A stretch of DNA of 64,000 nt, from contig NZ_AP022595.1 in NCBI RefSeq assembly GCF_010731875.1, forward strand, positions 1,798,001 to 1,862,000. The letters run 5' to 3'. Source of the DNA: Mycolicibacterium sarraceniae (lineage in GTDB: Bacteria; Actinomycetota; Actinomycetes; Mycobacteriales; Mycobacteriaceae). Below the pieces are notes generated by a model. That model ran no database searches and had not been told where the DNA came from. It was given only the letters and a program-made list of their open reading frames with translations. Every line of letters starts with the position of its first letter. Position 1 is the stretch's first letter. Positions 1 to 8,762 of this stretch are shown one piece after another. The translations under genes and the position numbers were made by a program.

Positions 1-614
1 GGCGTGTCACTCAACACCAACCGGCCCAGCTTGCGGGTCGCATCGACCGTCGACAGTGCGCTGATCTCCACACCAGGGGCATCGGGCTCGACGGCGAACA
101 CCGCGTCCCCGGCCAGGACATAGATTCGCCCAGCGATCGTCGCATCGAGTACGTAGGTCTTCTCGCCCCACAACCTCCACTCGAATCCGGCTGGGCGCGC
201 CACGGTCTGCGGTGTCAGCGGCGCACGGGCCGACCCGGACTCGGCGAACGCCACCGTCGCGAGAAGTTCACCCGCGGCGATGCGGGGCAAGGAATCGGCC
301 TGCTCCTTGGTGTCGCCAAGCGCCAGAACGAGATGAGTGCTCAGCAAAGTCGACAGGTACGGCGCGCACAGCAGCGCCCGGCCCATCGCTTCGGCGACCA
401 GCCCCACCTCGACCGCGCCGGCGCCGGAGCCTCCGAACGTCGCGGGTATCGCCAGGCCCAGCAGCCCCATCGCGGCAAGCTCGGACCAGACCGCGGGGTC
501 ATAACCGGTGTCGGTGGCCATCAACCGGCGGACCTCGGCCTCGGGTGACCGTTTGTCCATCAGGTCGGCCACGGCGTCGGCCAGGTCCCGCTGTTCAGTC
601 GTCAGCGTGGACAA
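1..614 (-). CDS. Acyl-CoA dehydrogenase, N-terminal part (runs off window)
   Basis: The reverse strand reads an acyl-CoA dehydrogenase N-terminal alpha-helical domain followed by the start of the middle beta domain; the C-terminal part lies beyond base 1. Recognisable stretches are the helical segment around ELAAMGLLGLAIP, the following FGGSG turn and VAFAESG, typical of the FAD-binding fold. The product should oxidise an acyl-CoA at C2-C3 and pass electrons to ETF. The start is a TTG whose codon lies just after the TGA of the upstream esterase (two bases apart), preceded by GAGGG at about five bases, so the pair is translationally coupled. The catalytic glutamate region is not in the window, so activity cannot be judged. 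Confidence 0.85.
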   Translation of the reverse strand, partial: MSTLTTEQRDLADAVADLMDKRSPEAEVRRLMATDTGYDPAVWSELAAMGLLGLAIPATFGGSGAGAVEVGLVAEAMGRALLCAPYLSTLLSTHLVLALGDTKEQADSLPRIAAGELLATVAFAESGSARAPLTPQTVARPAGFEWRLWGEKTYVLDATIAGRIYVLAGDAVFAVEPDAPGVEISALSTVDATRKLGRLVLSDT

Positions 615-615
615 C

Positions 616-1503
616 TCAGCCCTCGAAACGTGCGCGCAGGCTGTCACACTGGCTGTAGAAGAAGGCGTTCGAGATGTCGGCCTTGGCCGCGATCCCGTCG
701 AAACCGTGGAACGCGCCGGGCACCACGTGGACCTGGCACGGCACTCCCGCGGCCCGCAATCGCTCGGCGTAGGCGAGGTCTTCGTCGTGGAACAGGTCGA
801 GTGTTCCGACGCCGAGCCACGCCGGCGGCAGGCCGGCCAGGTCGGTGCGGCGCGCAGGCGCGGCGACCTGCGGGTCGGCACCGCCCAGATAGGCCGTCCA
901 GCCGAACTTGTTACTGGTGGCGTCCCACAGCCGGTGGCCCGGGTTGTAGAGGTGAGCGCCGACGCTGCGGTCGTCGATCATCGGGTATACCAGCACCTGA
1001 AAGACGGGCTTCACCCCGTCGCGATCGCGGGCCAGCAGTGCCAGTGCCGCGCACAGTCCGCCGCCGGCGCTGGCCCCGCCTATCGCGATCCGGTCGGCGT
1101 CGACGCCGGGCAGCTCGGCCAGCCATTGCAGTGCGGTGTAGCAGTCCTCCAGTGGCGCCGGGTACGGATGCTCGGGTGCCAGCCGGTAGTCGACCGCGGC
1201 CACCGTGATGCCGAGCTCCTTGACGAATTTGCGGCACAGCAGGTCGTCCTGGGCGGCGCTGCCGATCACGTAGCCGCCGCCATGGATCCAGAGCAGCGCC
1301 GGGGTCGTCGTCAACGTTGCGGCCGGCCGGTACAGGCGGATGCCGATACCCGACTCCAACGTCAGCACGTCGACATCGTCGGTCCGGGCGCGCTGGAACG
1401 CGGTCAGCCGGCGGATGACCGGCAGCGTCCGCGGGGTGATCAGCTTGCGGGGGATGAACCGCGCGGCTTTGCGCAGTTCGGGATGGATTTCGGTGGTGGC
1501 CAC
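616..1503 (-). CDS. Alpha/beta hydrolase, hormone-sensitive lipase family esterase
   Basis: A 295-residue esterase of the HSL family (Pfam Abhydrolase_3 type). The oxyanion motif HGGGYVIGSA, the nucleophile elbow GGASAGGG, and the C-terminal AFHGFDG histidine are all present, as is the aspartate region DLFHDEDL. The family hydrolyses short- to medium-chain acyl esters. Length and layout resemble mycobacterial LipW/LipH-type enzymes, but I do not assign a symbol. The GTG start is chosen because the peptide beginning VATTEIHPEL starts where related esterases start; codons upstream are low-complexity arginine-rich. It is followed immediately by the acyl-CoA dehydrogenase gene, suggesting joint use of an ester or acyl substrate. 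Confidence 0.85.
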   Translation of the reverse strand: MATTEIHPELRKAARFIPRKLITPRTLPVIRRLTAFQRARTDDVDVLTLESGIGIRLYRPAATLTTTPALLWIHGGGYVIGSAAQDDLLCRKFVKELGITVAAVDYRLAPEHPYPAPLEDCYTALQWLAELPGVDADRIAIGGASAGGGLCAALALLARDRDGVKPVFQVLVYPMIDDRSVGAHLYNPGHRLWDATSNKFGWTAYLGGADPQVAAPARRTDLAGLPPAWLGVGTLDLFHDEDLAYAERLRAAGVPCQVHVVPGAFHGFDGIAAKADISNAFFYSQCDSLRARFEG

Positions 1504-1602
1504 GCTGCCAGTATGGCAACCGACGCTACGGCGCGATATGGCGGCGATACGGCTAGGACGGGACCTTGATCCGTGACGGCCCCGACAGTATCGTGGTGGC
1601 GG

Positions 1603-1631
1603 CAATTACGGAACTGCGCGTAGCGTAATTG
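1603..1631. promoter_or_regulatory. Inverted repeat upstream of the monooxygenase operon (candidate operator)
   Basis: A perfect 8-bp inverted repeat, CAATTACG and CGTAATTG, with a 13-base spacer lies between the divergent esterase and monooxygenase genes, 24 bases before the monooxygenase start. Its position suits a repressor or activator site for the monooxygenase-alcohol dehydrogenase pair. No regulator gene is adjacent, so the cognate protein is unknown. Confidence 0.45.
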
Positions 1632-1654
1632 TCGATCTGCGAGAGGACACGTCA

Positions 1655-3598
1655 ATGTCGACCAATCCGTATGCGGGGCAACCCTTCACGTCCTCGGACG
1701 GCGAGATCGCAGCCGCATTGGAACAAGTCAGCATCCCCACGCTGCTCCTGTCCCTGGTGCACATCACCGGCGATCCGCGCTTCATCCGCGAGTTCAAGCA
1801 GGCCGGCGTCTTCCTCAACGAGGTCCAGGGCTTCATGTCCGAGGAGGACAAGGCCAAGGCCCGCGCGCTGGCATTACCGGTGATCGCCGACTATCGCGAC
1901 CGGGGCTGCCCGGGGCCGGTGCCGCTGAGTCCCGAGTTGATCGGGGAGATGCTGGATTGGGCTGCCTGCGAGCACGTCGACGACGAATACCGGCCGATGG
2001 TCCTGGAGGAGATGGACCTCGAGGATGTCGACCCGCGCCGCCCTGTCGCGCTCGACCCCGCGGCCGCCGCCGACTTCCCGGTTGTCGTGATCGGCTGTGG
2101 CGAATCGGGTCTGCTCGCCGGAATCCGGCTCAAGCAGGCCAACATCGCGTTCACCATCATCGAGAAGAACGCTGGTCCGGGCGGAACATGGTGGGAGAAC
2201 AGCTATCCCGGTGCACGAGTCGATGTGGCCAACCACTTCTATTGCTACAGCTTCGAGCCCAGCAACGACTGGTCGCATTATTTCGCCGAACAGCCCGAAC
2301 TGCGGGCGTATTTCGAAACCGTCTTGGCCCGACACGATCTCGATGAGAACGTCCGCTGGCAGACCGAGGTGGTGTCGGCGACCTGGAACGACGACGACGG
2401 CACGTGGCTGGTGATCGTGCGCGCCGAGGACGGAACCGAATCCAGCATTCAGGCCAAGGCTGTCATTACCGCCGTGGGCCAGCTGAACCGGCCACAATTC
2501 CCCGATATCGACGGCGCCGACACGTTCGAGGGGCCGTCGTTTCATTCCGCGGCCTGGGATCACTCCGTCGATCTCACCGGCAAGCGGGTCGCGCTCATCG
2601 GCGCGGGCGCCAGTGGCTTCCAGATCGCCCCGGCGATCGCCGACCAGGTGGAGCACCTGACTGTCTTTCAGCGCACCGCGCAGTGGATGTTCCCCAACCC
2701 GATGTATCACGACAGCGTGGGCGACGGCGTGCGCTGGGCGATGAATCACCTCCCCTACTACAACCGTTGGTACCGATTCCTGGTGATGTGGCCGGGAGCG
2801 GACAAGGGTCTGGAGGCGGCCCGCTCGGATCCTGCCTATAGCCACCCCGACGACCCGAACTACGCGGTCAGCGAGATGAACGCCCTGGGGCGCCTGATGT
2901 TCACCGACTGGATTACCACCCAGGTCGGGGACGATCCGGAGCTGCTGAGCAAGGTGCTGCCGGACTATCCCGCGACCGGTAAAAGGACGTTGCAGGACAA
3001 CGGAACCTGGCTGACCACACTGCGCCGTGACGACGTCGAGTTGGTGCGCACTCCGATCGAACGGATCACCCCGCATGCCGTGGTCACCGCCGACGGCGTG
3101 ACCCATGACGTCGACATCATCGTCTACGCAACGGGTTTTCGTGCCACCGAGGTGTTGTACCCGTTGAACATCACCGGCCGCGAGGGGGTGGATCTGCGCA
3201 CCGCGTGGGGGGAGCGGCCGTCGGCGTACCTGGGTATCACCGTGCCGGGCTTTCCCAATTTCTTCATGCTCTACGGCCCCGGCAACCATCTGGCGCACGG
3301 TGGCAGTCTGATCTTCAACTCCGAGCTGCAGATGCGGTATGTCAACTCCTGCCTAGCCGAGCTGATCACCAACGGCTGGAACGCCATTGAGCCGACGACG
3401 GATGCCACCGAGGACTGGCATCGCCGCCATCAAGCCGAGATCGCCACGATGGTGTGGGCGCATCCGTCGATCAAGCATTCCTATTTCAAGAACTCCGACG
3501 GAGAAATTCACACCGTGAGCCCGTGGCGCCTGCCGGTGTACTGGAATGCGGTGCGCGACCCGGACTGGTCGAATTTCGTTGTGAATAAAGGGAAGTGA
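1655..3598 (+). CDS. Flavin-dependent Baeyer-Villiger monooxygenase
   Basis: A 647-residue class B flavoprotein monooxygenase that would use NADPH, O2 and FAD to insert oxygen next to a ketone. The FAD-binding motif VIGCGESG is near residue 145, the second dinucleotide motif LIGAGASG near residue 315, and the Baeyer-Villiger fingerprint reads FEGPSFHSAAW near residue 290 (FxGxxxHxxxW). The roughly 130-residue N-terminal extension before the first GxGxxG resembles 4-hydroxyacetophenone monooxygenase-type enzymes rather than cyclohexanone monooxygenases. ATG is preceded by GAGAGGA. The alcohol dehydrogenase gene follows after seven bases, so the two may work in sequence on an alcohol/ketone, giving an ester that the neighbouring esterase could cleave; the substrate is unknown. 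Confidence 0.92.
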   Translation: MSTNPYAGQPFTSSDGEIAAALEQVSIPTLLLSLVHITGDPRFIREFKQAGVFLNEVQGFMSEEDKAKARALALPVIADYRDRGCPGPVPLSPELIGEMLDWAACEHVDDEYRPMVLEEMDLEDVDPRRPVALDPAAAADFPVVVIGCGESGLLAGIRLKQANIAFTIIEKNAGPGGTWWENSYPGARVDVANHFYCYSFEPSNDWSHYFAEQPELRAYFETVLARHDLDENVRWQTEVVSATWNDDDGTWLVIVRAEDGTESSIQAKAVITAVGQLNRPQFPDIDGADTFEGPSFHSAAWDHSVDLTGKRVALIGAGASGFQIAPAIADQVEHLTVFQRTAQWMFPNPMYHDSVGDGVRWAMNHLPYYNRWYRFLVMWPGADKGLEAARSDPAYSHPDDPNYAVSEMNALGRLMFTDWITTQVGDDPELLSKVLPDYPATGKRTLQDNGTWLTTLRRDDVELVRTPIERITPHAVVTADGVTHDVDIIVYATGFRATEVLYPLNITGREGVDLRTAWGERPSAYLGITVPGFPNFFMLYGPGNHLAHGGSLIFNSELQMRYVNSCLAELITNGWNAIEPTTDATEDWHRRHQAEIATMVWAHPSIKHSYFKNSDGEIHTVSPWRLPVYWNAVRDPDWSNFVVNKGK

Positions 3599-3605
3599 GG
3601 AAGTC

Positions 3606-4631
3606 ATGCGCGCGGTGCTCATTGACACGCCGGGATCGGTCCGAGTCGACAGCTGGCCCGACCCGGTGTTGCCGGGCCCGACAGGCGCCATCGTTGCGGT
3701 GACGGCGGCCGCAATCTGCGGTTCGGACCTGCACTTCTACGAGGGTGACTACCCGCTCTTCCAGCCCGTCTCGCTGGGTCACGAAGCGGTCGGCAACGTC
3801 GTCGAGGTCGGGTCCGAGGTGCGCTCGGTCAAGGTCGGCGACCACGTCATCGTGTCCTCGGTGGCCGGCTGCGGCGCCTGCGCCGGGTGTGCCACCAAGG
3901 ATCCGATCCAGTGCGCCTCCGGCGCGCAGGTCTTCGGTTCGGGGGTGCTCGGCGGCGCGCAGGCCGAACTGATGGCCGTGCCGGCCGCAGATTTCCAGCT
4001 GCTGAAGATGCCCGAGAACATCAGCACCGAGCAGGCACTGCTGCTCACTGACAACCTGGCCACCGGCTGGTCGGCCGCCCAGCGTGCCGATATCCCATTG
4101 GGCGGCACGGTGGTGGTCATCGGGCTGGGTGCGGTCGGTCTGTGTGCGGTGCGCGCCGCGTTGTTCCTCGGTGCGGCACGGGTATTCGCTGTCGACCCGG
4201 TCGCGCAGCGGCGGGAGCGGGCGACCAAACTGGGTGCCACGGCCATCGCACCGGCCGCGGCGCAGGCGGTCCTAGCGGCCACCGGCGGTATCGGGGCCGA
4301 CTCCGTCATCGACGCCGTCGGCAATGACACCACGCTTGACGACGCCCTGGCCACGGTTCGGGCCCGTGGCACCGTGTCGGTGGTCGGCGTCCACAATCTC
4401 AACCCGTACCCGTTCCCGGCGCTCACCGGGCTGCTGAAAAGCCTGACCTTCCGGATGACCACCGCGCCGGTTCAGCAGACGTGGCCGGAACTGATCCCGC
4501 TGCTACAGCACGGTCGCCTCAACGTCGACGATATCTTCACCACGAACCTGTCGCTGGACCAGGCCGCCGAGGGATATGCTGCCGTCGCCGCACGATCGGG
4601 TGCGCATGTCAAGGTGATCCTCACACCCTGA
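3606..4631 (+). CDS. Zinc-dependent medium-chain alcohol dehydrogenase
   Basis: A 341-residue MDR-family alcohol dehydrogenase. Catalytic zinc ligands are visible as Cys38 in AAAICGSDLH and the histidine in LGHEAVG near residue 59; a structural zinc lobe is suggested by closely spaced cysteines in GCGACAGCATKDPIQC. The Rossmann motif VIGLGAVGLC is near residue 172. It should interconvert an alcohol and an aldehyde or ketone with NAD(P). A strong GAGGAAG ribosome site sits just before the ATG, seven bases after the monooxygenase stop, indicating a two-gene operon. Supply of a ketone to the monooxygenase is an inference from this adjacency. Confidence 0.92.
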   Translation: MRAVLIDTPGSVRVDSWPDPVLPGPTGAIVAVTAAAICGSDLHFYEGDYPLFQPVSLGHEAVGNVVEVGSEVRSVKVGDHVIVSSVAGCGACAGCATKDPIQCASGAQVFGSGVLGGAQAELMAVPAADFQLLKMPENISTEQALLLTDNLATGWSAAQRADIPLGGTVVVIGLGAVGLCAVRAALFLGAARVFAVDPVAQRRERATKLGATAIAPAAAQAVLAATGGIGADSVIDAVGNDTTLDDALATVRARGTVSVVGVHNLNPYPFPALTGLLKSLTFRMTTAPVQQTWPELIPLLQHGRLNVDDIFTTNLSLDQAAEGYAAVAARSGAHVKVILTP

Positions 4632-4640
4632 CGGGCTGGA

Positions 4641-6278
4641 CTACGCGCGATAAACGGTGGTTCCTTCCTTGATGGTTTCGACCACCCGGATATCCTTGAT
4701 GGTCGCCGGGTCCACCTTCAGCGGATTTTCATCCAGGACAACGAGATCGGCGAGCTTGCCGACCTCCAGTGAGCCCTTCTGATCGGCTTCGCGGTACTGG
4801 TGTGCCGCGTTGATGGTGATCGCCTTCAAGGCTTCCAGCGGTGTCACGCGTTGATCGGCGCCGACGGTCTCCCCGCCCCGCGAGATCCGATTCACCGCGC
4901 TCCACACCACAAACATCTGATCCAACGGCGTGACGACGAAGTCGGTGTGGTTGGTGGGGCGCAACCCGAGGTCAATAGCCGCGCGCATCGGCGACAGGAA
5001 ATCTGCTTGGGCCTTTCCCCGCAGCCGCACGTGGGCGTCGCCGAAGTAAAACGTGTGGGGGGTGAAGAACGACGGGATGATGGTGTACTCGAGGTAGCGC
5101 TGCAATTGGTCGCGGCGGACGAACTGTGAATGCACCATCACGGTGCGACGGTCCTTGCTGAGGTCATCGGCGGCGGCGAATTCGTGCGCCGCAAGCGCGA
5201 CGTCGATGGCCGCGTCCCCGTTGGCGTGGATGTCGAGGGGTAGGCCAAGATCGTAAACCTGCTTGAACCAGCCGTTGACGGTGTCCTGGGAGAAGCCGAG
5301 TTCACCGCACCAGTTGTGCTGGCCATCGGGCCCATCGACCAGATACGGCGTGGTGAAGTACGCGGTGCGTCCCTGCGGCGAGCCATCCAGGGTGACCTTG
5401 ACTCCACCGAGCTTGACCCGGTTGTGGTAAGTGCCGAATGTCGCGGCCGGATGGCGTTGCAACACTTCGTCGAGTTCCAGGATGAACGGATAGGCCACCA
5501 CGTCGATCAGGGTGGCTCCGCCTTCAGCCGCCCGGTACATCAACTCCACGTCGCCCGCGTGGGTGGCGCCTTCGTGCGCAGTGGTGATACCTGCTGCGGC
5601 ATAGAGCATCTGACCGGCTTTGCTCCAGGCGATCTCCTGCGACTGGGTCGGTTTGGGCATGGCGGCGAAGATCGGAAGGAAAGCGGTCTCCATCACCAGC
5701 CCGTCGGGCTCGGTGGAACCCTCTTTGCGCACGATCACGCCGCCGGCCGGGGTCACAGTGTCGGCGTCGATACCGAACATCTGCATGGCCGCCGAGTTGA
5801 GCACCGCGCCGTGCATCGAGACATGTCCGACCAGAACGGGAGTGGTCGGGAAGTCGATGTCGAGGTCCTCCTTGTGCAACGTCCGACCGCCGGGCATCAG
5901 GGTGTCGTCGTAGCCATACGCGACGATCATCTCGCCGGGCGCTATGTGATGCGTATCCCGAAATGCTCTGAGGGATTTGACGATTGCGTCGACGTCGGCG
6001 CCGGGGCCGGCCGGTGGCGCGAAGACGTTCACCTGGTTGGCCACGGTCAGCGAGTTGATGTAGTGGCTGTGCGGATCGAGGAAACCCGGCAGCAGCGTCG
6101 CTCCGTCGAGGTCGATCACTCGGGTGGCCGGCCCCCGGTGTGCTGCCAAGAGATCGTCGCGGTCGCCGACCGCGGTGATACGTCCGGCGCGCATCGCCAG
6201 CGCGGTCGCCGACGGGTTGGCCTCGTCGATCGTGACGATATCGCCACCGGTGTAAATGACATCGGCGTGGTCGGTCAT
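4641..6278 (-). CDS. Amidohydrolase family metal-dependent hydrolase (YtcJ-like)
   Basis: A 545-residue member of the amidohydrolase superfamily, Amidohydro_3/YtcJ branch. The first metal-binding motif is DPHSH at residues 69-72, following the typical beta-sandwich N-terminus ending in GATLLPGFLD; downstream are the conserved HANGDAAID and NHTDFVV histidine/aspartate positions. Such enzymes hydrolyse C-N bonds, but specificity cannot be deduced. The ATG at MTDHADV is preferred to an ATG five codons upstream because GGGAGG lies six bases before it. It converges on the alcohol dehydrogenase gene with nine bases between stops and is divergent from celA1. Confidence 0.9.
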   Translation of the reverse strand: MTDHADVIYTGGDIVTIDEANPSATALAMRAGRITAVGDRDDLLAAHRGPATRVIDLDGATLLPGFLDPHSHYINSLTVANQVNVFAPPAGPGADVDAIVKSLRAFRDTHHIAPGEMIVAYGYDDTLMPGGRTLHKEDLDIDFPTTPVLVGHVSMHGAVLNSAAMQMFGIDADTVTPAGGVIVRKEGSTEPDGLVMETAFLPIFAAMPKPTQSQEIAWSKAGQMLYAAAGITTAHEGATHAGDVELMYRAAEGGATLIDVVAYPFILELDEVLQRHPAATFGTYHNRVKLGGVKVTLDGSPQGRTAYFTTPYLVDGPDGQHNWCGELGFSQDTVNGWFKQVYDLGLPLDIHANGDAAIDVALAAHEFAAADDLSKDRRTVMVHSQFVRRDQLQRYLEYTIIPSFFTPHTFYFGDAHVRLRGKAQADFLSPMRAAIDLGLRPTNHTDFVVTPLDQMFVVWSAVNRISRGGETVGADQRVTPLEALKAITINAAHQYREADQKGSLEVGKLADLVVLDENPLKVDPATIKDIRVVETIKEGTTVYRA

Positions 6279-6377
6279 GTCGGCCTCCCTCAAGGTCGCC
6301 TGAGCTAACGTGTGGTGCCCGTCATTGTCGCCGACAGTTGGCGTTTGTTGACCCGCGGCACTAGTTTTTCTTCGGTG

Positions 6378-7364
6378 ATGTCCTCAGCTGCCGGCGCGAT
6401 CGCGCGATGGATCGCACCCCTCCTGACGGCTGCGGTCGTCGCCGGCCTGGTCCTGGCCACCAATCCCGCGCACGTCGGGCAAGTACGTCTGGCCGACGAC
6501 GCCGCACCGATCGGCGAACAGCCGTTCTACGTGGACCCGAATTCCGCCGCGATGCGTGCGTCGAAGGCCAACCCGGACAATCCGCAGCTGGCCTACATCG
6601 CCAACACGCCGCAGGCGTACTTCATCGACAACCTGGTTCCGGCCGCCGCCGTCAGCACCTACCTCAACGGTGCCTGGGCCGCCGGCGCCATGCCCATGCT
6701 GGCCATTTACTCGCTGCCGAACCGCGACTGCGGAAGTTTCGCGGCGGGCGGGTTCGGCTCAGGTGATGCCTACCGCGGGTGGATCGACCGCGTCGCCGCC
6801 CAGATCGGCGGCGGTCCGGTGACGGTCATCCTGGAGCCCGATGCGCTCGATATGGCTGATTGCCTGTCGGGTAGCGCGCGCCAGGAGCGTTTCGACCTGA
6901 TCCGCTACGGCGTGGACACCCTGACCCGCAACCCGGCCGCCGCGGTGTACATCGACGCCGGGCATTCGCGCTGGCTGCCCGCCGACGAGATCGCCAACCG
7001 GCTCAACCAGGTCGGCATCGACCGGGCGCGCGGCTTCAGCCTCAACACCGCGAATTTCTTCACCACCGATGAGGAAATCGGCTACGGCGAGGCGGTTTCG
7101 GGGATGACGGGTGGCAAGCCCTACGTGATCGACACCTCGCGCAATGGCAATGGGCCGGCCGCGGGCGACATGTATTGGTGCAATCCGAGCGGCCGGGCAC
7201 TGGGCGTGCAGCCGACCAGGGACACCGGCAACGGCCACATCGATGCGTTCCTATGGGTGAAACGCCCTGGTGACTCCGACGGCTCGTGCGGTCAGGGAGA
7301 TCCCGGGCCGGGGCATTTTGTGAATCAGTTCGCTATCGATTTGGCCCGTAACGCTGGTCACTGA
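6378..7364 (+). CDS. celA1: Glycoside hydrolase family 6 cellulase (endoglucanase), CelA1-like
   Basis: A 328-residue GH6 protein closely resembling mycobacterial CelA1. The N-terminus MSSAAGAIARWIAPLL is followed by a hydrophobic segment that can serve as signal peptide or anchor, so the enzyme is probably exported. GH6 landmarks include the SLPNRDCG segment, VILEPDALDMADC with the catalytic-acid aspartate region, the YIDAGHSRWL strand and the C-terminal FLWVKRPGDSDG motif. The family cleaves beta-1,4-glucans with inversion. The ATG is preferred over a GTG 22 codons upstream because the M. tuberculosis protein has the same MSSA...ARW sequence at this point. It stands alone, without a carbohydrate-binding module or other cellulase genes. 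Confidence 0.9.
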   Translation: MSSAAGAIARWIAPLLTAAVVAGLVLATNPAHVGQVRLADDAAPIGEQPFYVDPNSAAMRASKANPDNPQLAYIANTPQAYFIDNLVPAAAVSTYLNGAWAAGAMPMLAIYSLPNRDCGSFAAGGFGSGDAYRGWIDRVAAQIGGGPVTVILEPDALDMADCLSGSARQERFDLIRYGVDTLTRNPAAAVYIDAGHSRWLPADEIANRLNQVGIDRARGFSLNTANFFTTDEEIGYGEAVSGMTGGKPYVIDTSRNGNGPAAGDMYWCNPSGRALGVQPTRDTGNGHIDAFLWVKRPGDSDGSCGQGDPGPGHFVNQFAIDLARNAGH

Positions 7365-7384
7365 CACGCGTTATTGACGCGTGT
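7364..7384 (+). terminator. Hairpin directly after celA1
   Basis: A perfect 8-bp stem, ACACGCGT and ACGCGTGT, with a five-base loop begins on the last base of the celA1 stop codon. There is no T-tract, which is usual for mycobacterial terminators. It would isolate celA1 from lipC transcription. Confidence 0.55.
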
Positions 7385-7495
7385 GGGCAAACACCCACTT
7401 CGGCGGCATGCGATGTCGCACGGTGGATCTCCGGTGTATCCAGCAAAGCAGTGAACATTCCGAAGAATTTGTCGTCTACCACCCAGTAGGCGGGG

Positions 7496-7501
7496 TACGC
7501 T
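7496..7501 (+). promoter_or_regulatory. Minus-10 element TACGCT for a likely leaderless lipC transcript
   Basis: TACGCT fits the mycobacterial TANNNT minus-10 pattern and ends six bases before the lipC ATG, with no Shine-Dalgarno between. That geometry is typical of leaderless mRNAs, in which transcription begins at the start codon. Confidence 0.45.
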
Positions 7502-7507
7502 CGCGCA

Positions 7508-8704
7508 ATGACGGTGCGACCGTGGACGACAGCACGCTGGCTGATGCAGGCCGGCCCGGCTGACTACCTGCTGGCGATGAGCGTCGCCTCCGCTCAACTG
7601 CCGATTGTCGGCAAGCATCTCGAGCCGCTGGGTGCCATGACCGCGATGAGCGTCTGGGGTGCCCGGCAGATGCCCGAGCTCGTCGGTGCGGCCGCCCGCT
7701 CATGGTTCGCCCCGGACGCGGGCGAGGTGCGCAGGATGCAGCGGGAAAGCACGCGAGCGGTGTCCGAGGCAGGGCTGTGCGGTGTGGTCGCCTCCGAGGA
7801 TCTGCAGATCGAGTGGCCGGCGCCCGAAAAAACGCCTCCGGTCCTCAACGCCTTCGAACACCGCAAGCACCTGTACCGTTCGTCGGTCCGCTACGGCGAT
7901 GACCCGTCGCAGTTGCTCGACGTCTGGCGCCGCGACGATCTGCCCGCCGAACCCGCCCCGGTCATGGTGTTCCTGCCTGGCGGCGCCTGGGTGCACGGCT
8001 CCCGGATTCTGCAGGGGTACGCGCTGATGTCGCATCTGGCCGCTCAGGGCTGGGTGTGCCTGTCGATCGATTACCGCGTTGCGCCCCACCACCGGTGGCC
8101 GCGGCACATCCAGGACGTCAAGGCGGCGATCGCCTGGGCTCGCGCCAATGTCGACCGGTTCGGCGGCGACCGCGGTTTCGTCGCTGTCGCCGGGTGTTCG
8201 GCCGGCGGTCACCTCGCCGCGCTGGCCGGCCTGACCATCGACGACCCCGAGTTCCAGGCGCACCTGCCGGCCGGGTCGGACACCGCTGTCGACGCCGTCG
8301 TGGGCATCTACGGCCGCTACGACTGGGAAGACCGCTCGACCCCGGAGCGCACCCGGTTCGTCGACTTCCTGGAGCGCGTGGTGGTCAACAAGAAGCAGAG
8401 CCGCCACGGTGACCTGTTCCGCAAGGCGTCGCCGATCGCGCGGATCCATCCCACGGCGCCGCCGTTCCTGGTGGTGCATGGCTCCGGCGACAGCGTGATC
8501 CCCGTCGAGCAGGCCCAGTCCTTCGTCGAACGGCTGCGTTCGGTGTCCCGCTCGGCGGTCAGCTATCTCGAGTTGCCCGGTGCAGGTCACGGTTTCGACA
8601 TGACCGACGGCGCGCGCACCGGTTCGGTCGCCACCGCAATCGGATTGTTCCTCAACCAGATTCGCCGCGACCGCGGCGCCATGTCCACCAAAGAGGTGAT
8701 CTGA
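7508..8704 (+). CDS. lipC: LipC-like carboxylesterase/lipase (Rv0220 homologue)
   Basis: A 398-residue alpha/beta hydrolase of the HSL/LipC group. The oxyanion region reads FLPGGAWVHG, the nucleophile elbow is GCSAGGH, and the acid and base are in HGSGDSVIP and GAGHGFD. The N-terminal ~100 residues, rich in hydrophobic helices, are typical of the LipC/LipN/LipO subgroup. In M. tuberculosis LipC is a surface-associated esterase; here the order lipC then WS/DGAT acyltransferase matches Rv0220-Rv0221. The acyltransferase gene follows after 58 bases, so the two probably make and break the same class of acyl esters. Confidence 0.88.
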   Translation: MTVRPWTTARWLMQAGPADYLLAMSVASAQLPIVGKHLEPLGAMTAMSVWGARQMPELVGAAARSWFAPDAGEVRRMQRESTRAVSEAGLCGVVASEDLQIEWPAPEKTPPVLNAFEHRKHLYRSSVRYGDDPSQLLDVWRRDDLPAEPAPVMVFLPGGAWVHGSRILQGYALMSHLAAQGWVCLSIDYRVAPHHRWPRHIQDVKAAIAWARANVDRFGGDRGFVAVAGCSAGGHLAALAGLTIDDPEFQAHLPAGSDTAVDAVVGIYGRYDWEDRSTPERTRFVDFLERVVVNKKQSRHGDLFRKASPIARIHPTAPPFLVVHGSGDSVIPVEQAQSFVERLRSVSRSAVSYLELPGAGHGFDMTDGARTGSVATAIGLFLNQIRRDRGAMSTKEVI

Positions 8705-8762
8705 ACCCTCCCCGGTTGTAGTGTCCCGGGTTGGGGGCAAACCGGGTGAAGAGGGTTCAGCA

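Noticed and set aside
1874..3298. A 474-codon open frame antisense to the monooxygenase
   Set aside because: Its composition is the mirrored third-position pattern of the real gene, it has no recognisable domain, and the sense frame carries clear FAD and Baeyer-Villiger motifs.
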